From Deltaproteobacteria bacterium (lineage in GTDB: Bacteria > Desulfobacterota > BSN033 > UBA1163), in NCBI GenBank assembly GCA_020059605.1, contig JAGVBT010000106.1, forward strand, positions 1-47,529: DNA of 47,529 nucleotides. The letters are read 5' to 3'. Within the stretch, counting starts at the first letter, position 1. The number at the start of each line of letters is the position of its first letter. Below the pieces are notes generated by a model. It saw nothing but the letters and a program-made list of their open reading frames with translations, was not told the DNA's origin and ran no database searches. A program made the translations under genes and the position numbers. This document shows, one piece after another, positions 1-8,307 of this stretch.

Positions 1-13
1 AAATGCCTTGATG

Positions 14-54
14 AAGCCTCCAGGAGGGCATGATACCCTTTTGGAGGCTTTTGT
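14..54 (+). terminator. Rho-independent terminator of an upstream gene
   Basis: The arms AAGCCTCCA (14-22) and TGGAGGCTT (42-50) are perfect complements, with an inner AGGG/CCCT stem and a short T run after the second arm. It would end a + strand gene lying left of the window. Confidence 0.6.
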
Positions 55-109
55 CTATAGGTCTTCGATAAACCCAAACAGATTATACGGTAAAGGAGGG
101 TGGTGAAAT

Positions 110-538
110 ATGTTAAAGAAAACCTTTTTAGTGCTGATATGCTTCATGAGCTTAATAATTTTCATATCTACACTTCATGGCCAAGGTTCAAAGAAGGCCA
201 TCACACTCCCTAATGGTGAGGTGGTTTGGGACTTAAATGGGGAATGGGATACTTTTGTAGAGAACTATGGGCCATTTACCTCTGGTAGTAAGTATCCACA
301 AATCAACAAGATAACACAAACGGGTAGTTCTTTTGTAGCTATTAGAATGATAGACGATCCGTGGAATAAAAAAGGTAGCCAATCATTACAAGGTGAGGTA
401 GATAAAAATGGTATTATGAAAGTTACGATATTTGCAGCCGTGGGCCCCGAAGAGTCCAAGGGCCAAATCAGTAATGATGGGAATAAGATAGTAATTGACG
501 ATGGTAAGACGCGCAGATTGACACTTACCAGAAAATAA
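110..538 (+). CDS. Small secreted protein of unknown function
   Basis: A 142-residue protein with a clear Sec signal peptide: K3-K4, a hydrophobic core over about residues 5-22, and a likely cleavage near HGQG. The mature part of about 118 residues is rich in Gly, Asp, Thr and alternating hydrophobics, as in a small beta-barrel, and contains only one cysteine, in the signal. I do not recognise the family. The start is supported by a strong AAGGAGG ribosome site 9-10 bases upstream. It stands alone between two terminators, so it is probably monocistronic. A periplasmic or extracellular location is inferred from the signal peptide only. Confidence 0.75.
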   Translation: MLKKTFLVLICFMSLIIFISTLHGQGSKKAITLPNGEVVWDLNGEWDTFVENYGPFTSGSKYPQINKITQTGSSFVAIRMIDDPWNKKGSQSLQGEVDKNGIMKVTIFAAVGPEESKGQISNDGNKIVIDDGKTRRLTLTRK

Positions 539-567
539 GATGTTTCCTCTCCTTTAAGAAGTAGGAT

Positions 568-604
568 AAACCGTTCCCCAAAAAGAAAATGGGACGGTTC
601 TATT
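568..604 (+). terminator. Rho-independent terminator
   Basis: The inverted arms AACCGTTCCCC (569-579) and GGGACGGTT (591-599) are followed by CTATTT. It lies 30 bases after the stop of the small secreted protein gene. Confidence 0.65.
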
Positions 605-621
605 TAATTCAACCAGTAAAA

Positions 622-682
622 TAAGGGACACTTCCCTATTTCTGACTGCAATACTCATTGAAAATATAGGATGTGTCCCTTA
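622..682. repeat. REP/MITE-like inverted repeat (GGGACAC type)
   Basis: TAAGGGACAC (622-631) and GTGTCCCTTA (673-682) are perfect inverted arms enclosing about 40 bases with further partial pairing. GGG(A/T)CA ends like these resemble the heads of the other palindromic elements in the window (near 2261, 3449, 14685 and 29691) that I link to RAYT transposases. It sits just upstream of the broken rhodanese gene. Confidence 0.55.
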
Positions 683-702
683 CTGAAAGAGGAAGTGCCA
701 TT

Positions 703-1121
703 ATGAAAAAGAAATTATTGGCTGTTTTGACGCTCATTTTTTTGACCATTGGTTTATTCGCCACGTTTGCCTTATCTGCTGATGTCCCCATGATGACGAA
801 GGACCAACTTAAGGCAATGCTTGGGAACTCTGATTTGCTCATTTTAGATATCCGCCCTGGAAGAGACTATATATGTTCAGTGATTTCAAGATTAAAGGGG
901 CTGACCGACCATACGGTATGACAATGGGTCATATCACTCCTTCCCAATTCCCCAGTAAGGACAAGGATAAGACCATTGTTTTTTATTGCGCCTCACCAAA
1001 TGAAGAGATTAGTGCTCCAATTGCCAAACAATTTATGGAGCAGGGGTTCACCAAAGTATACGTTCTTAAGGGAGGTTGGGAAGAATGGCTTAAGGCCAAT
1101 TACCCCACAGAAAAGAAATAA
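703..1121 (+). pseudogene. Exported rhodanese-like protein, frameshifted
   Basis: The first part (703-about 890) encodes a signal peptide (MKKKLLAVLTLIF...) and the start of a rhodanese fold (LLILDIRPGRDY). The rest, in another frame (about 873-1121), continues with KIKGADRPYG, the active-loop region IVFYCASPNEE and the typical C-terminal VYVLKGGWEEWLKANYP. The frames join if one TA is removed from the TATATA run at about 867-873, so the lesion is probably a 2-base slippage. The active-site Cys is present, but the loop is not the usual CRxGxR. GAGGAAG upstream supports the ATG at 703. The ancestral product would be a periplasmic single-domain sulfurtransferase; a sequencing error is the alternative. 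Confidence 0.7.
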
Positions 1122-1276
1122 GACCAAACGGGCAGATTAAAGCGGTTGCCCGGTAACCATAACGAGATTTCTGAAAAAGTCCAAAAATCTCTGGAATCAT
1201 TTTTTTGAAATCCGTGTAATCAGAGAGCGTAAAGTAGTTTTTCAGAGCTCTCATAACAAGAAAGGAGGGCAGACCA

Positions 1277-1588
1277 ATGATCAAAGTCAGTGTGTTTTAT
1301 CCGAATGAAGGAGGCAAAAAATTTGACATGGGCTACTATTTTAATAAGCACATGCCCATGATCCAACAAAAGTTAGGGGCAGCGTGCAAGCGTGTGGATG
1401 CAGAACAGGGACTGGGCGGCATAGCGCCCGGAGCACCGGCAACCTATATCGCCATGTGCCATCTCTATTTCGACTCGATAGAGGCATTTCAAACCGCTTT
1501 CGGCCCACAGGCCCAAGCGATTATGGGAGATATCCCCAACTACACAGACATTCAGCCAACGATTCAGATCAGTGAAGTGAAAATATAG
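1277..1588 (+). CDS. EthD-family protein
   Basis: A 103-residue cytoplasmic protein of the EthD / dimeric alpha-beta barrel type. Its opening (IKVSVFYPNEGGKKFDMGYY) and the YFNKHMPMIQQKLG segment match the family pattern FxxYxxxxHxPL, and the end (DIPNYTDIQPTIQISEV) is also typical. Length fits the family (about 100 residues). A very strong AAAGGAGGG ribosome site precedes the ATG. EthD proteins often accompany oxidative degradation genes, but most are uncharacterised and nothing nearby suggests a substrate. Confidence 0.75.
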   Translation: MIKVSVFYPNEGGKKFDMGYYFNKHMPMIQQKLGAACKRVDAEQGLGGIAPGAPATYIAMCHLYFDSIEAFQTAFGPQAQAIMGDIPNYTDIQPTIQISEVKI

Positions 1589-1723
1589 AAATGCTTACTG
1601 TATACCAACGTGGAATTTGCCTAAGGTAGGCAAGTCTCTATATTCTACGTATTTTCTTTTATTGCGTAAATTTGAAAAGTCTGGTAGTATTTTTAACGAA
1701 TACAACAAATGGGCGCATCGAAT

Positions 1724-2122
1724 ATGAAAAGAGAGAGGATTCTCAGCTTAATCAAAGAGGCTCTTGCTCGAGATGGAAGGACGATTTTTGCTTATGCCTA
1801 TGGCTCCTTCGTGAAAGAAGAAGCGTTCCGGGATATCGATATTGGAATCTATATCAAGAATCCCGAGGAAAATATTTTCGTTGTCACCTCTGATCTAAGA
1901 ACTGAATTGTCCCGTCATTCCAGGGAAGAGGGAGTCAACCTAACGGCTGATCAATTTGATGTGAAGGTGATCAATGATGCCCCATTTACATTCCTGAATA
2001 GAATCTTTAAAGAAGGAAAACTTCTTATTGACCTTGATCCAGACCTGAGAACCGATCTCATAGAACATGTCTCCCTCAAATACAGGGAATGTGCTGGACT
2101 TCTTGCCGAGGCCTCACTGTAA
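1724..2122 (+). CDS. mntA: MntA-type nucleotidyltransferase antitoxin
   Basis: A 132-residue minimal nucleotidyltransferase. The signature GSF-x9-DID (AYGSFVKEEAFRDIDIGIYI) carries the two catalytic aspartates, and a later Asp (QFDVKVIN) completes the site. In the known MntA/HepT systems, MntA AMPylates and silences a HEPN ribonuclease. The stop codon overlaps the next start (TAATG), as expected for such an operon. There is no good ribosome site at 1724 or at the alternative in-frame ATG at 1709; I chose 1724 because MKRERILSLIKE looks like the family start. Its HepT partner is truncated, so the pair is probably no longer a working toxin-antitoxin module. Confidence 0.8.
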   Translation: MKRERILSLIKEALARDGRTIFAYAYGSFVKEEAFRDIDIGIYIKNPEENIFVVTSDLRTELSRHSREEGVNLTADQFDVKVINDAPFTFLNRIFKEGKLLIDLDPDLRTDLIEHVSLKYRECAGLLAEASL

Positions 2123-2283
2123 TGAAGATTGATACTGAAAAGATACAGAGGTATCTCATGGAGATTAAAGCCCGTCACCATGAGATTAAAGAATTATTAT
2201 TGAGAAGTTCTGATGCAGAGCTTCTCAAGGACCCCTGGGTATTGAAAGGGTTAAAAACTCTTGAGGTCAGACTACCGCAATAA
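2122..2283 (+). pseudogene. hepT: HepT-type HEPN toxin, 3' truncated
   Basis: It starts at the ATG overlapping the mntA stop. The first ~45 residues (MKIDTEKIQRYLMEIKARHH..., ending near DPWVLKGLK) are the first two helices of a HEPN/DUF86 protein. After K45 the frame runs into the inverted-repeat element at 2261 and stops in it, giving about 53 codons instead of the usual 130-145. The catalytic RX4-6H region near the C-terminus is absent, so the RNase should be dead. The remainder is not found downstream, so the element accompanied a deletion rather than a simple insertion. Confidence 0.75.
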
Positions 2284-2364
2284 AGTATTTCCCCCTGTCT
2301 TGACCAAACCCTTTTTCAGAAAAGCCGCCCAAGTTAATAGTAAATTACGATTGCCTGACCCCAA
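2261..2364 (+). repeat. 104-bp inverted-repeat element, copy 1
   Basis: The right arm (2344-2364) is identical to that of copy 2 at 3534-3554, and the interior (CTTTTTCAGAAAAGCC region) is nearly the same. The left arm (2261-2281, TTGAGGTCAGACTACC...) has drifted at several positions. The two copies are direct repeats about 1.19 kb apart. It has no coding capacity, and its ends carry the GGGGTCAGG-type head, so it is likely a non-autonomous element mobilised by a RAYT-type enzyme. It forms the breakpoint of hepT and of the aldo-keto reductase fragment. Confidence 0.8.
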
Positions 2365-3088
2365 AACACAGAGGAAGGAATCGGTCGTTTTCGAACCGGT
2401 CCTTAAGGCGATGGAGAAGGCAAAGAAAGATGGAAAAATCCGGTTCTCCGGCATCTCCACTCATGGGAACGAACCGGAGGTCATTCATGCTGCTACTGAT
2501 TCGAAGGCGTACGATGTCATTCTGACCGCCTATAACTTCAAACAAAAACATTATGCGGAAGTGAGAAATGCGATTGCCAGAGCCTCTCAGGCAGGCATCG
2601 GCATTGTTGGAATGAAGGCCATTCGGGGTGGGCACAGGCAGACCCCGACCGTAAAGAATTCGGCCGCCGCCCTTAAGTGGGTTCTTCAGGATCCTAATGT
2701 TCACACGATTGTCCCCGGGTTCACCACCTTTGAAGAGATGAACATCGATCTTGCGGTTATGGAGGACCCTACCCTAACCGACTCCGAAAAAAAGAGTCTC
2801 CAGAAAGAAGCTTCCCTCCCCGGATTATACTGCCAGGGCTGCAGGAAATGTTTAAACCAGTGTCCTGAACACCACCCGATTCCTGATTTGATGCGGGCTT
2901 ATATGTATACTTATGACTACCGAAACCTGGCGCTTGCTCAGGATTTGACCGTGTCACTCAATCTTCCCGATAAGGTTTGTGAGGATTGCTCCTCGTGCCC
3001 GGTGAAATGCTCGATCGGGTTCAACGTTCCAAAGAAGATTCGAGATGTGGCCCGGCTGAAAGATGTTCCATCGGAGTTTATTGTATAG
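2365..3088 (+). pseudogene. Aldo-keto reductase with C-terminal Fe-S domain, 5' truncated
   Basis: About 240 residues of a ferredoxin-type aldo-keto reductase remain, beginning at FEPVLKAMEKAKKDGKIRF (mid-barrel). The rest of the barrel follows (GIVGMKAIRGG, VHTIVPGF), then a cysteine-rich tail with CQGCRKCLNQCP and CEDCSSCPVKC, which would bind one or two [4Fe-4S] clusters. The N-terminal half, including the catalytic Asp/Tyr/Lys region, is missing. The open frame extends leftward only through the inverted-repeat element, so its apparent start is an artefact. A Tat-signal fragment just downstream could be the missing kind of N-terminus. Confidence 0.75.
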
Positions 3089-3177
3089 ATAACAGAACGA
3101 ATGATAGTGAATGAATCGAATTTCATTGATCGGATCAATTTAGTGGTTTGAAATAAACTTTTTAAAATCCCTCCCCA

Positions 3178-3261
3178 CCTCCCTTTGCCAAAGGGAGGAA
3201 AAATATATCCCCCTTTTGCCCTCCGGGTCAGAGATCGCTCTGGGTCGGAGACCAAAGGGGG
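3178..3261. repeat. Two adjacent C-rich/G-rich hairpins
   Basis: CCTCCCTTTG (3178-3187) pairs perfectly with CAAAGGGAGG (3189-3198). CCCCCTTTTG (3209-3218) pairs with CAAAGGGGG (3253-3261) around an inner CTCCG...CGGAG stem. The block is flanked by direct repeats of TAAACTTTTT (3153-3162 and 3278-3287). It looks like a genomic intergenic repeat. No gene is visible between 3089 and 3321. Confidence 0.6.
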
Positions 3262-3321
3262 ATGAAGGGGGATTAGATAAACTTTTTCAAAGAGCTAAAA
3301 TAATATAAGGAAGGAATTATC

Positions 3322-3468
3322 GTGACCACACGTAACCATAGGGTGACACGACGAACGTTTTTGAAAACGGCGATGGCCGGAGCCACATTAGCTCTTTCCG
3401 GGAATCCCCCCTTTCTGCAAGCCAAAGAAGACTATTGCAAAAAAACTCTTGGGGTCAGGCAATCGTAA
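3322..3468 (+). pseudogene. N-terminal fragment of a Tat-exported oxidoreductase
   Basis: A GTG start with an AAGGAA ribosome site opens a 48-codon frame. It contains a textbook Tat signal (TRRTFLK followed by TAMAGATLALSG) and then AKEDYCKKTLG. The frame then enters the left arm of the second inverted-repeat element and stops there. The KKTLG ending resembles the start of an aldo-keto reductase barrel, which usually reads K-x-LGxTGL, so this may be the N-terminus of the same kind of protein as the fragment at 2365-3088. That link is an inference; a different Tat enzyme is possible. Confidence 0.6.
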
Positions 3469-3554
3469 TAAAGTATTTCTTTTCCTCTCTTGATCAAATC
3501 CTTTTTCAGAAAAGCCACCCAAGTCAATAGTAAATTACGATTGCCTGACCCCAA
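3449..3554 (+). repeat. 106-bp inverted-repeat element, copy 2
   Basis: Perfect 21-bp terminal inverted repeats: TTGGGGTCAGGCAATCGTAA(T) at 3449-3469 and its complement at 3534-3554. The interior matches copy 1 with scattered substitutions. It is non-coding and truncates the Tat-signal ORF. From 3555 to 3692 I see no supported gene. Confidence 0.85.
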
Positions 3555-3692
3555 AATGACCCCTGCTGCATGGACGCAGGAGGTTAAACTTACTGCAATC
3601 ATTCTGAAATGAAGTCCACAACCCTACCGGGCATGAAGGGCTGCTGGAGGTGATTGGAGATCACGCTGAACGGAAAGAAGGAGTCCCTCGGT

Positions 3693-4955
3693 TCAATGGT
3701 TTCTGCTCTTGATCCAGGCATCCCAGTCCAGGCCGGTCTTTTTCTCCCAGTCAGGGCCAAATTTCCCATTGAAATAACTTTTCAATTTCTCGTAGAGAAG
3801 ATTCCAGCCGGGAAGATATTCGTAGGTCAATACATCCTCGAGGAAAGGAACAATCTCTCCTAATTTCTCTTTCGGGAGAAAGGAGCGTGCTTTTAGCTGG
3901 AAGGAACGTTTCAGCGCTTCGGAAGAGAGAGCATGGGAGGTGAGCATGGCCACGCGAAAATTCCTGCTGACCGCCAGCTCCAAAAGGTCAAAGCCCTTGA
4001 TCCCCATGATATCAAGGATGACAATATCATAATGGCTTGATGTGATCAGCTTCTGCGCTTCCGGATAGGTGGTGGCTTTGTCAATCTTACACGACGGGCA
4101 GGACTCCAGGATTTCCTCTTCCAGCACCTCCAGAACGTCCGGTTCATCATCCACGGCTAAAATTCGTTTCCCCTCCAGGATGGACTGTTTCGCCTTTTCC
4201 TCCTCGCTCACCGGCGGAATGGTGGGAATCCTTATGGTGAAACAGGTCCCTGTATCTTTGAGGCTGACAAACCGGATCTCTCCGCCCATGGCCTCCACCA
4301 GGACCTTGACGCCGATCAGCCCGAGCCCCAGCCCGGGAATCTCGGAGCGTTTCTTTTCATTAAACTGGAAGAAACGCTCAAAGATCGCTTCCTCTTTCCC
4401 CAGGGGGATTCCGGGGCCGTCGTCCTCGACTGAAACGAAGAGGTCATCCTCTCCGCCAATCGATACATTTACGCGGCTTCGCCTGTATTTAAGGGCATTG
4501 CTGATCAGGTTGATCAGTATCTGGCGGAACTTATCGGGGTCGTGGCAAAACGGAGAGTCGCAATATTTTCCGGTAAAATCAACGATGATCCCATGCGATT
4601 CCAGAGCATGCTGGAATTCTTTATCTTTCATCATTTCACAGAATGCCTCCGCTTTTTCCGGCAGGATTGTTTCCATCGCCTCCAGAACCGAATCCTTCAG
4701 GGCTTCCTGAATGGAAAACTCTTTTTGATTGAAGAGGTTTGCCTCGGAGAGGAGGAGCTGAACCATCTGCTGGACGAGCGCCTGGGATTTACGGATATTT
4801 CTTAAAATCACCCCTAAGGATCTCTTCTGTTGACTCGTTAGAGGGCCATATCTCTCGGATTTATTAAGAAGGTTATTGGCGCTGGTTGAGGCGATGGAGA
4901 GAGGGCCGCGGAGATCATGGATGAAGAGATCAAACAGGCGCTCTTTTGTTTTCAT
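3693..4955 (-). CDS. Hybrid histidine kinase (HisKA-HATPase-REC) without sensor domain
   Basis: A 420-residue cytoplasmic kinase. The phospho-accepting His is at about residue 13 (FIHDLRGPLS), so essentially no input domain precedes it. The ATPase domain has an N-box (NLISNALKYR), G1 (DDGPGIP) and G2 (GLGLGLIG). A receiver domain follows (AVDDEPDVLEVLEEE, VILDIMGIKGF, LPKEKLGE) and ends with a Trp-rich tail (YEYLPGW...DWEKKTGLDW) shared with the three stand-alone receivers at 25.5-27.4 kb. I chose ATG 4955, preceded by GAGGTG at a good distance, over a TTG at 4970. Signal input probably comes from a partner protein. Confidence 0.85.
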   Translation of the reverse strand: MKTKERLFDLFIHDLRGPLSIASTSANNLLNKSERYGPLTSQQKRSLGVILRNIRKSQALVQQMVQLLLSEANLFNQKEFSIQEALKDSVLEAMETILPEKAEAFCEMMKDKEFQHALESHGIIVDFTGKYCDSPFCHDPDKFRQILINLISNALKYRRSRVNVSIGGEDDLFVSVEDDGPGIPLGKEEAIFERFFQFNEKKRSEIPGLGLGLIGVKVLVEAMGGEIRFVSLKDTGTCFTIRIPTIPPVSEEEKAKQSILEGKRILAVDDEPDVLEVLEEEILESCPSCKIDKATTYPEAQKLITSSHYDIVILDIMGIKGFDLLELAVSRNFRVAMLTSHALSSEALKRSFQLKARSFLPKEKLGEIVPFLEDVLTYEYLPGWNLLYEKLKSYFNGKFGPDWEKKTGLDWDAWIKSRNH

Positions 4956-5051
4956 TTTTATACACCTCAAGGGATAAAATCAGACTCTATTTTGCGATAA
5001 CCGCGGAAGTTGGGCAAGGCCTCTACGTATGACATAGATCAAGAGTGATGC

Positions 5052-6506
5052 TTACCGATCATTAAGCTTATCCCTGTGGTTCTCGATGATTCTACCCCTG
5101 CTTCCCTGATCTGTAAATTCAACGATCTCGACTTGTCCATCGGTTCGCTTCCAATACATCGTGTTCTTGCTTTCCAGTATGGGAAAATATTGGCCTGAAA
5201 TATCCTCATATACATCTGCATTGAAAAGCGGGGTGGCTAGCTCGGGCTCGCCCCCGATCGAAAGGCTGAGCAACCCATCCTTTTCATACACTGTACAACT
5301 TCCCTTTTCATTTTTGTAGCCGACCAAATATCTGCCATTTTCCTTATAATAAATATCAGCATTCATGGGGTATAGCCGATCGCCCACGATTTCATAGAAT
5401 TTCCTTCCTTTGATCTTGAAGCTCTTATCGCTGTTACACAACGCCCATTCAGAGGTAATTCTGTCAGGACTATGGGTCAAGATCGTCCTGTCCTTATGAA
5501 GCCGGATATTCCGAAGAAGTCTGTAATCTGTATGAACCGCCGTGGGTTCCACGCAGACATCGTGGATAACAACCGCATCTTCGAAGGCGCGTAGGGCCTC
5601 CTTATAGCGTTCCACACTCCAAACTCGCTCTATAAAATCATTGATATCTCCGTATATCACAGAGGAAGACTCAAAATCCCTTTTCGGCATATTCATTTTC
5701 TGTGTGTGCTTCTCCGTACAAAGCTCTTTCCAAAGATGAATATCATGAATGGTATCCGAACTAAATATAAGGGTGTCTTCGCCGGTTCGAATCTTTATGC
5801 CAATGGTAGGAACGCCGTGCCACGAGTGCTCCTTAACTGCCTCGATGGTAAATCCTTCTTCTTTGTCCTGGCAAATATTTTTGTTCTCCTCATAGAAGAT
5901 ATCGGAAGAAAACGGATAAAAACTGTTTGGTTCAACCCATTCCCTGGAGTTTGGGTCCATAAAAAGCATCCGTGTTCTCTTCGATTTATTGCTTATTACG
6001 ATCTTCGCCTTCTCCGGACCTACGATATTCCCTTCCAGGTCTCCTATGCGAAGAGATGTTTCCCCCGCCCCCCCATCAACGGATACGATACGATATTTAG
6101 CCCGTGGGCCTATGATCCGGTGCCTGATATAATCTTCATGGGCTATATCGATTATCTTTTTCGAATCTGCCGAAAGGCTTCTATCCAGGGCTGGACCTGA
6201 TGCCAAAAGGATTTCGCCTTTAACTTCTTCTGAGGTAATAAAAAGAATTCTTGAATTTGGGTCGGACACATACATGTGGAAGAGCGCGAGGTCGGTGAAC
6301 CATCTTTTGTGGTCGTCGTGGCAATGGGTAATGATCAAACCTTTGATTTTCTTCAGTTCTTGACCGCCGATCTGCTGAAACAGAGGTGAACCGCAATCAA
6401 CCAGATAACTGGACTGCCCGACGGTTACCTGGTAACCGATGCTCTTGCCCATTCTGGAGAACGGACCAAAGTCACCCAATATTTTTACAGTGATGCCATC
6501 GCTCAT
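5052..6506 (-). CDS. Metallo-beta-lactamase-fold hydrolase with C-terminal extension
   Basis: A 484-residue soluble protein. Residues 61-66 (HCHDDH) are the HxHxDH di-metal motif after a typical strand (KKIKGLIIT); later ligand candidates are His in EHSWHGVP and Asp in IFSSDTIHD. There is no signal peptide. The first ~370 residues cover the MBL core with insertions; the last ~115 form a beta-rich extension (DIYYKENGRYLVGYKNEKG, then a similar YEDISGQYFPILESK stretch) that I cannot assign. It lies 96 bases upstream of the hybrid kinase on the same strand, so cotranscription is possible. Substrate unknown. Confidence 0.8.
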   Translation of the reverse strand: MSDGITVKILGDFGPFSRMGKSIGYQVTVGQSSYLVDCGSPLFQQIGGQELKKIKGLIITHCHDDHKRWFTDLALFHMYVSDPNSRILFITSEEVKGEILLASGPALDRSLSADSKKIIDIAHEDYIRHRIIGPRAKYRIVSVDGGAGETSLRIGDLEGNIVGPEKAKIVISNKSKRTRMLFMDPNSREWVEPNSFYPFSSDIFYEENKNICQDKEEGFTIEAVKEHSWHGVPTIGIKIRTGEDTLIFSSDTIHDIHLWKELCTEKHTQKMNMPKRDFESSSVIYGDINDFIERVWSVERYKEALRAFEDAVVIHDVCVEPTAVHTDYRLLRNIRLHKDRTILTHSPDRITSEWALCNSDKSFKIKGRKFYEIVGDRLYPMNADIYYKENGRYLVGYKNEKGSCTVYEKDGLLSLSIGGEPELATPLFNADVYEDISGQYFPILESKNTMYWKRTDGQVEIVEFTDQGSRGRIIENHRDKLNDR

Positions 6507-6548
6507 AAAAATAAATATACCTTGAAATAAAGCTACAAGAAAAACTTA

Positions 6549-6592
6549 CCCCTGTCCCGCCCTCGGTCAGGACCGGGGCCAGTAGGCAGGGG
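6549..6592. repeat. Intergenic palindrome
   Basis: CCCCTG (6549-6554) pairs with CAGGGG (6587-6592) around an inner CGGT/ACCG stem at 6564-6575. It lies between two minus-strand genes. Confidence 0.4.
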
Positions 6593-6638
6593 AGGAAGGA
6601 GGGGTTTGGTTTACGGTATCCATACCATTGTGGACTGA

Positions 6639-8126
6639 TTAGTCATTGGTAAAGGTTAAACAAAACGTACTTCCTCCGGAGTTGAAACAGTCTTCCCGCT
6701 CTCTACAATGCGGGCATTCAGAAATTTTTCCCGGGCAAAGATCACTATCCGTTGGAAGATATAGGCAACGTTGGCTTGCTTCTGAAATATCAAAACCGAA
6801 GCGCTGTCCATAGGTTTTTATCTGTAGAAGGTCCAACCCTTTCCCGCCTGCTCCAAAATCATATGGTTTTTTGGAGGTATACAGTTCTGTGTCTTGCGTA
6901 TGAAATAATCCATCGAAAAGGTGCCTCTGGTTCTCTTTGGTGATGCCGATTCCAAAATCCATCACTTTAAGCTGTACCCACTGGCCTTTATTTTCCAAAA
7001 TGATTCGGATCTCCCCTTCGTCAGGGGTGTTTTCAATGGCATTTTTGATAAGTCCCTCCGCAATCTCTTCAAGGATTTTAGGATCGATGTATAAAACAAG
7101 ATCCTTTCTGCCGTCAAGGACAATTTGAACCTCGCGATGACCGGCCCGTTTTTTGATCCCCTCCAAGAGGTGTTCCATAAATGGGAAAAGAGAGAGACTT
7201 CCAGAGTGGATGGATCGGTGACTATCAAAGCGCTCCGAAGAAGGTTTCGTTTCCACCTCCTGGTAAGTTCGAATAATCTTATCCGTTTCTATCTGCATTT
7301 CGGAAAGACGATTCAAATTTTTCTCCAACAATCCAAATATCTCTTCTTTAATGAGGGGAGGTTTGAATGCTTGCACTTTACGTTTAAAAAGACGAATGTT
7401 CCCTTGAATCACAGCAAGAGGTGTCCGGAGTTCATGAGAGAGATGATCAAGCGCTTTGCTTTTTGCACGGTTTAGCCTTTCGAGATCTTTCCGGGATTCT
7501 TCCAGGGCATCGACCCGCGCTTTTTGGAGCTGGGCCATCTCGATGAAAACCGAGGCATTGTTTCCAAAAGTCTGAAGAAACGTCTCATCGTCCTTTTTAA
7601 AAAAACCGTCTTTTTTATTGAGGAGTTGGATGACTCCTAATCTTAAACCTCCTCTGGTAAAAAGGGGGATGCAAAGTACGCTCTGTGTACGGTACCCTGT
7701 TTTTGAATCCACTTGTTTATTGAACCGCTCATCGGTATAGGCATCTTCTAAATTAATGATTTCTCCGGTCTGAAAGCAATATCCCGCCAGCCCGGCATTG
7801 GAGGGAATTCTTATGACCTCTCCTCCCATTCCCAGTGCAATGGTTGACCAGAGTTCATTCGTATGAGGGTCATAGAGAAAAATACTACACCGCTCTGCCT
7901 TCATCACCTCACATGCCTTTTGGGAGATTTGCAGGAGCATATCGTTGAGTTGGAGGTCCAGAGCGATCAGTTGGCCTAGTTCGAGTAATGCATGCAGTTT
8001 ATGAGTTCTTGTAATTCCGGTTTGCTCCCGAGCCTGATCCTCATTCCGGCGAAAGGTCTTCCTCCGACCGACTTTACGACGTTCTTGATTAAGGAGCTTG
8101 GCATGGGCAGAGTCGTCTTGAGGCAT
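6639..8126 (-). CDS. GAF-domain histidine kinase with six-Cys ATPase-lid insertion
   Basis: A 495-residue soluble kinase. Residues 45-200 form a GAF domain (LLQISQKACEVMKAERCSIF, then GVIQLLNKKDG). A short coiled coil leads to HisKA with the His at about 231 (HLSHELRTP). HATPase motifs are KNAIENTPDEG, MDFGIGI and GAGGKGLDLL. Between G2 and the final GGSTFCL strand lies an insertion with cysteines at about 454, 464, 471, 474, 480 and 489 (CX9CX6CX2CX5CX8C), identical in spacing to the paralogue at 12104. There is no receiver, so the stand-alone receivers are likely partners. I chose ATG 8126 because the upstream ATG (8156) overlaps a sigma-70 promoter; the message would be nearly leaderless. 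Confidence 0.85.
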   Translation of the reverse strand: MPQDDSAHAKLLNQERRKVGRRKTFRRNEDQAREQTGITRTHKLHALLELGQLIALDLQLNDMLLQISQKACEVMKAERCSIFLYDPHTNELWSTIALGMGGEVIRIPSNAGLAGYCFQTGEIINLEDAYTDERFNKQVDSKTGYRTQSVLCIPLFTRGGLRLGVIQLLNKKDGFFKKDDETFLQTFGNNASVFIEMAQLQKARVDALEESRKDLERLNRAKSKALDHLSHELRTPLAVIQGNIRLFKRKVQAFKPPLIKEEIFGLLEKNLNRLSEMQIETDKIIRTYQEVETKPSSERFDSHRSIHSGSLSLFPFMEHLLEGIKKRAGHREVQIVLDGRKDLVLYIDPKILEEIAEGLIKNAIENTPDEGEIRIILENKGQWVQLKVMDFGIGITKENQRHLFDGLFHTQDTELYTSKKPYDFGAGGKGLDLLQIKTYGQRFGFDISEASQRCLYLPTDSDLCPGKISECPHCREREDCFNSGGSTFCLTFTND

Positions 8127-8135
8127 TTTCCAATA

Positions 8136-8164
8136 CCTATAGAAAAAACACCCCATGTTGTCAA
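8136..8164 (-). promoter_or_regulatory. Sigma-70 promoter for the GAF kinase gene
   Basis: On the minus strand TTGACA (8159-8164), a 17-base spacer and TATAGG (8136-8141). The predicted start point is only a few bases before ATG 8126. The same hexamers and spacing recur at 26211-26239. Confidence 0.6.
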
Positions 8165-8307
8165 GTAAAAAATTCTCCTCTCCTCTTCTTGCTAATGGAT
8201 CTCCGAAGCGGTTATGGAAGGAAACGTTCCATTTGTTCTCTTAGGTCCATTTCTGAGTATCCTCCTGACACAAAGATCGTGCATTACCAAACGAACTGAA
8301 ATCGATA

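Noticed and set aside
2261..2364. Start of the aldo-keto reductase at 2261
   Set aside because: This stretch is the inverted-repeat element, matching copy 2, not reductase coding sequence.
4069..4710. Plus-strand ORF of 213 residues
   Set aside because: Serine-rich antisense shadow of the hybrid kinase gene, which has full domain motifs.
5706..6200. Plus-strand ORF of 164 residues
   Set aside because: Antisense to the metallo-beta-lactamase-fold gene; no domain or ribosome site.
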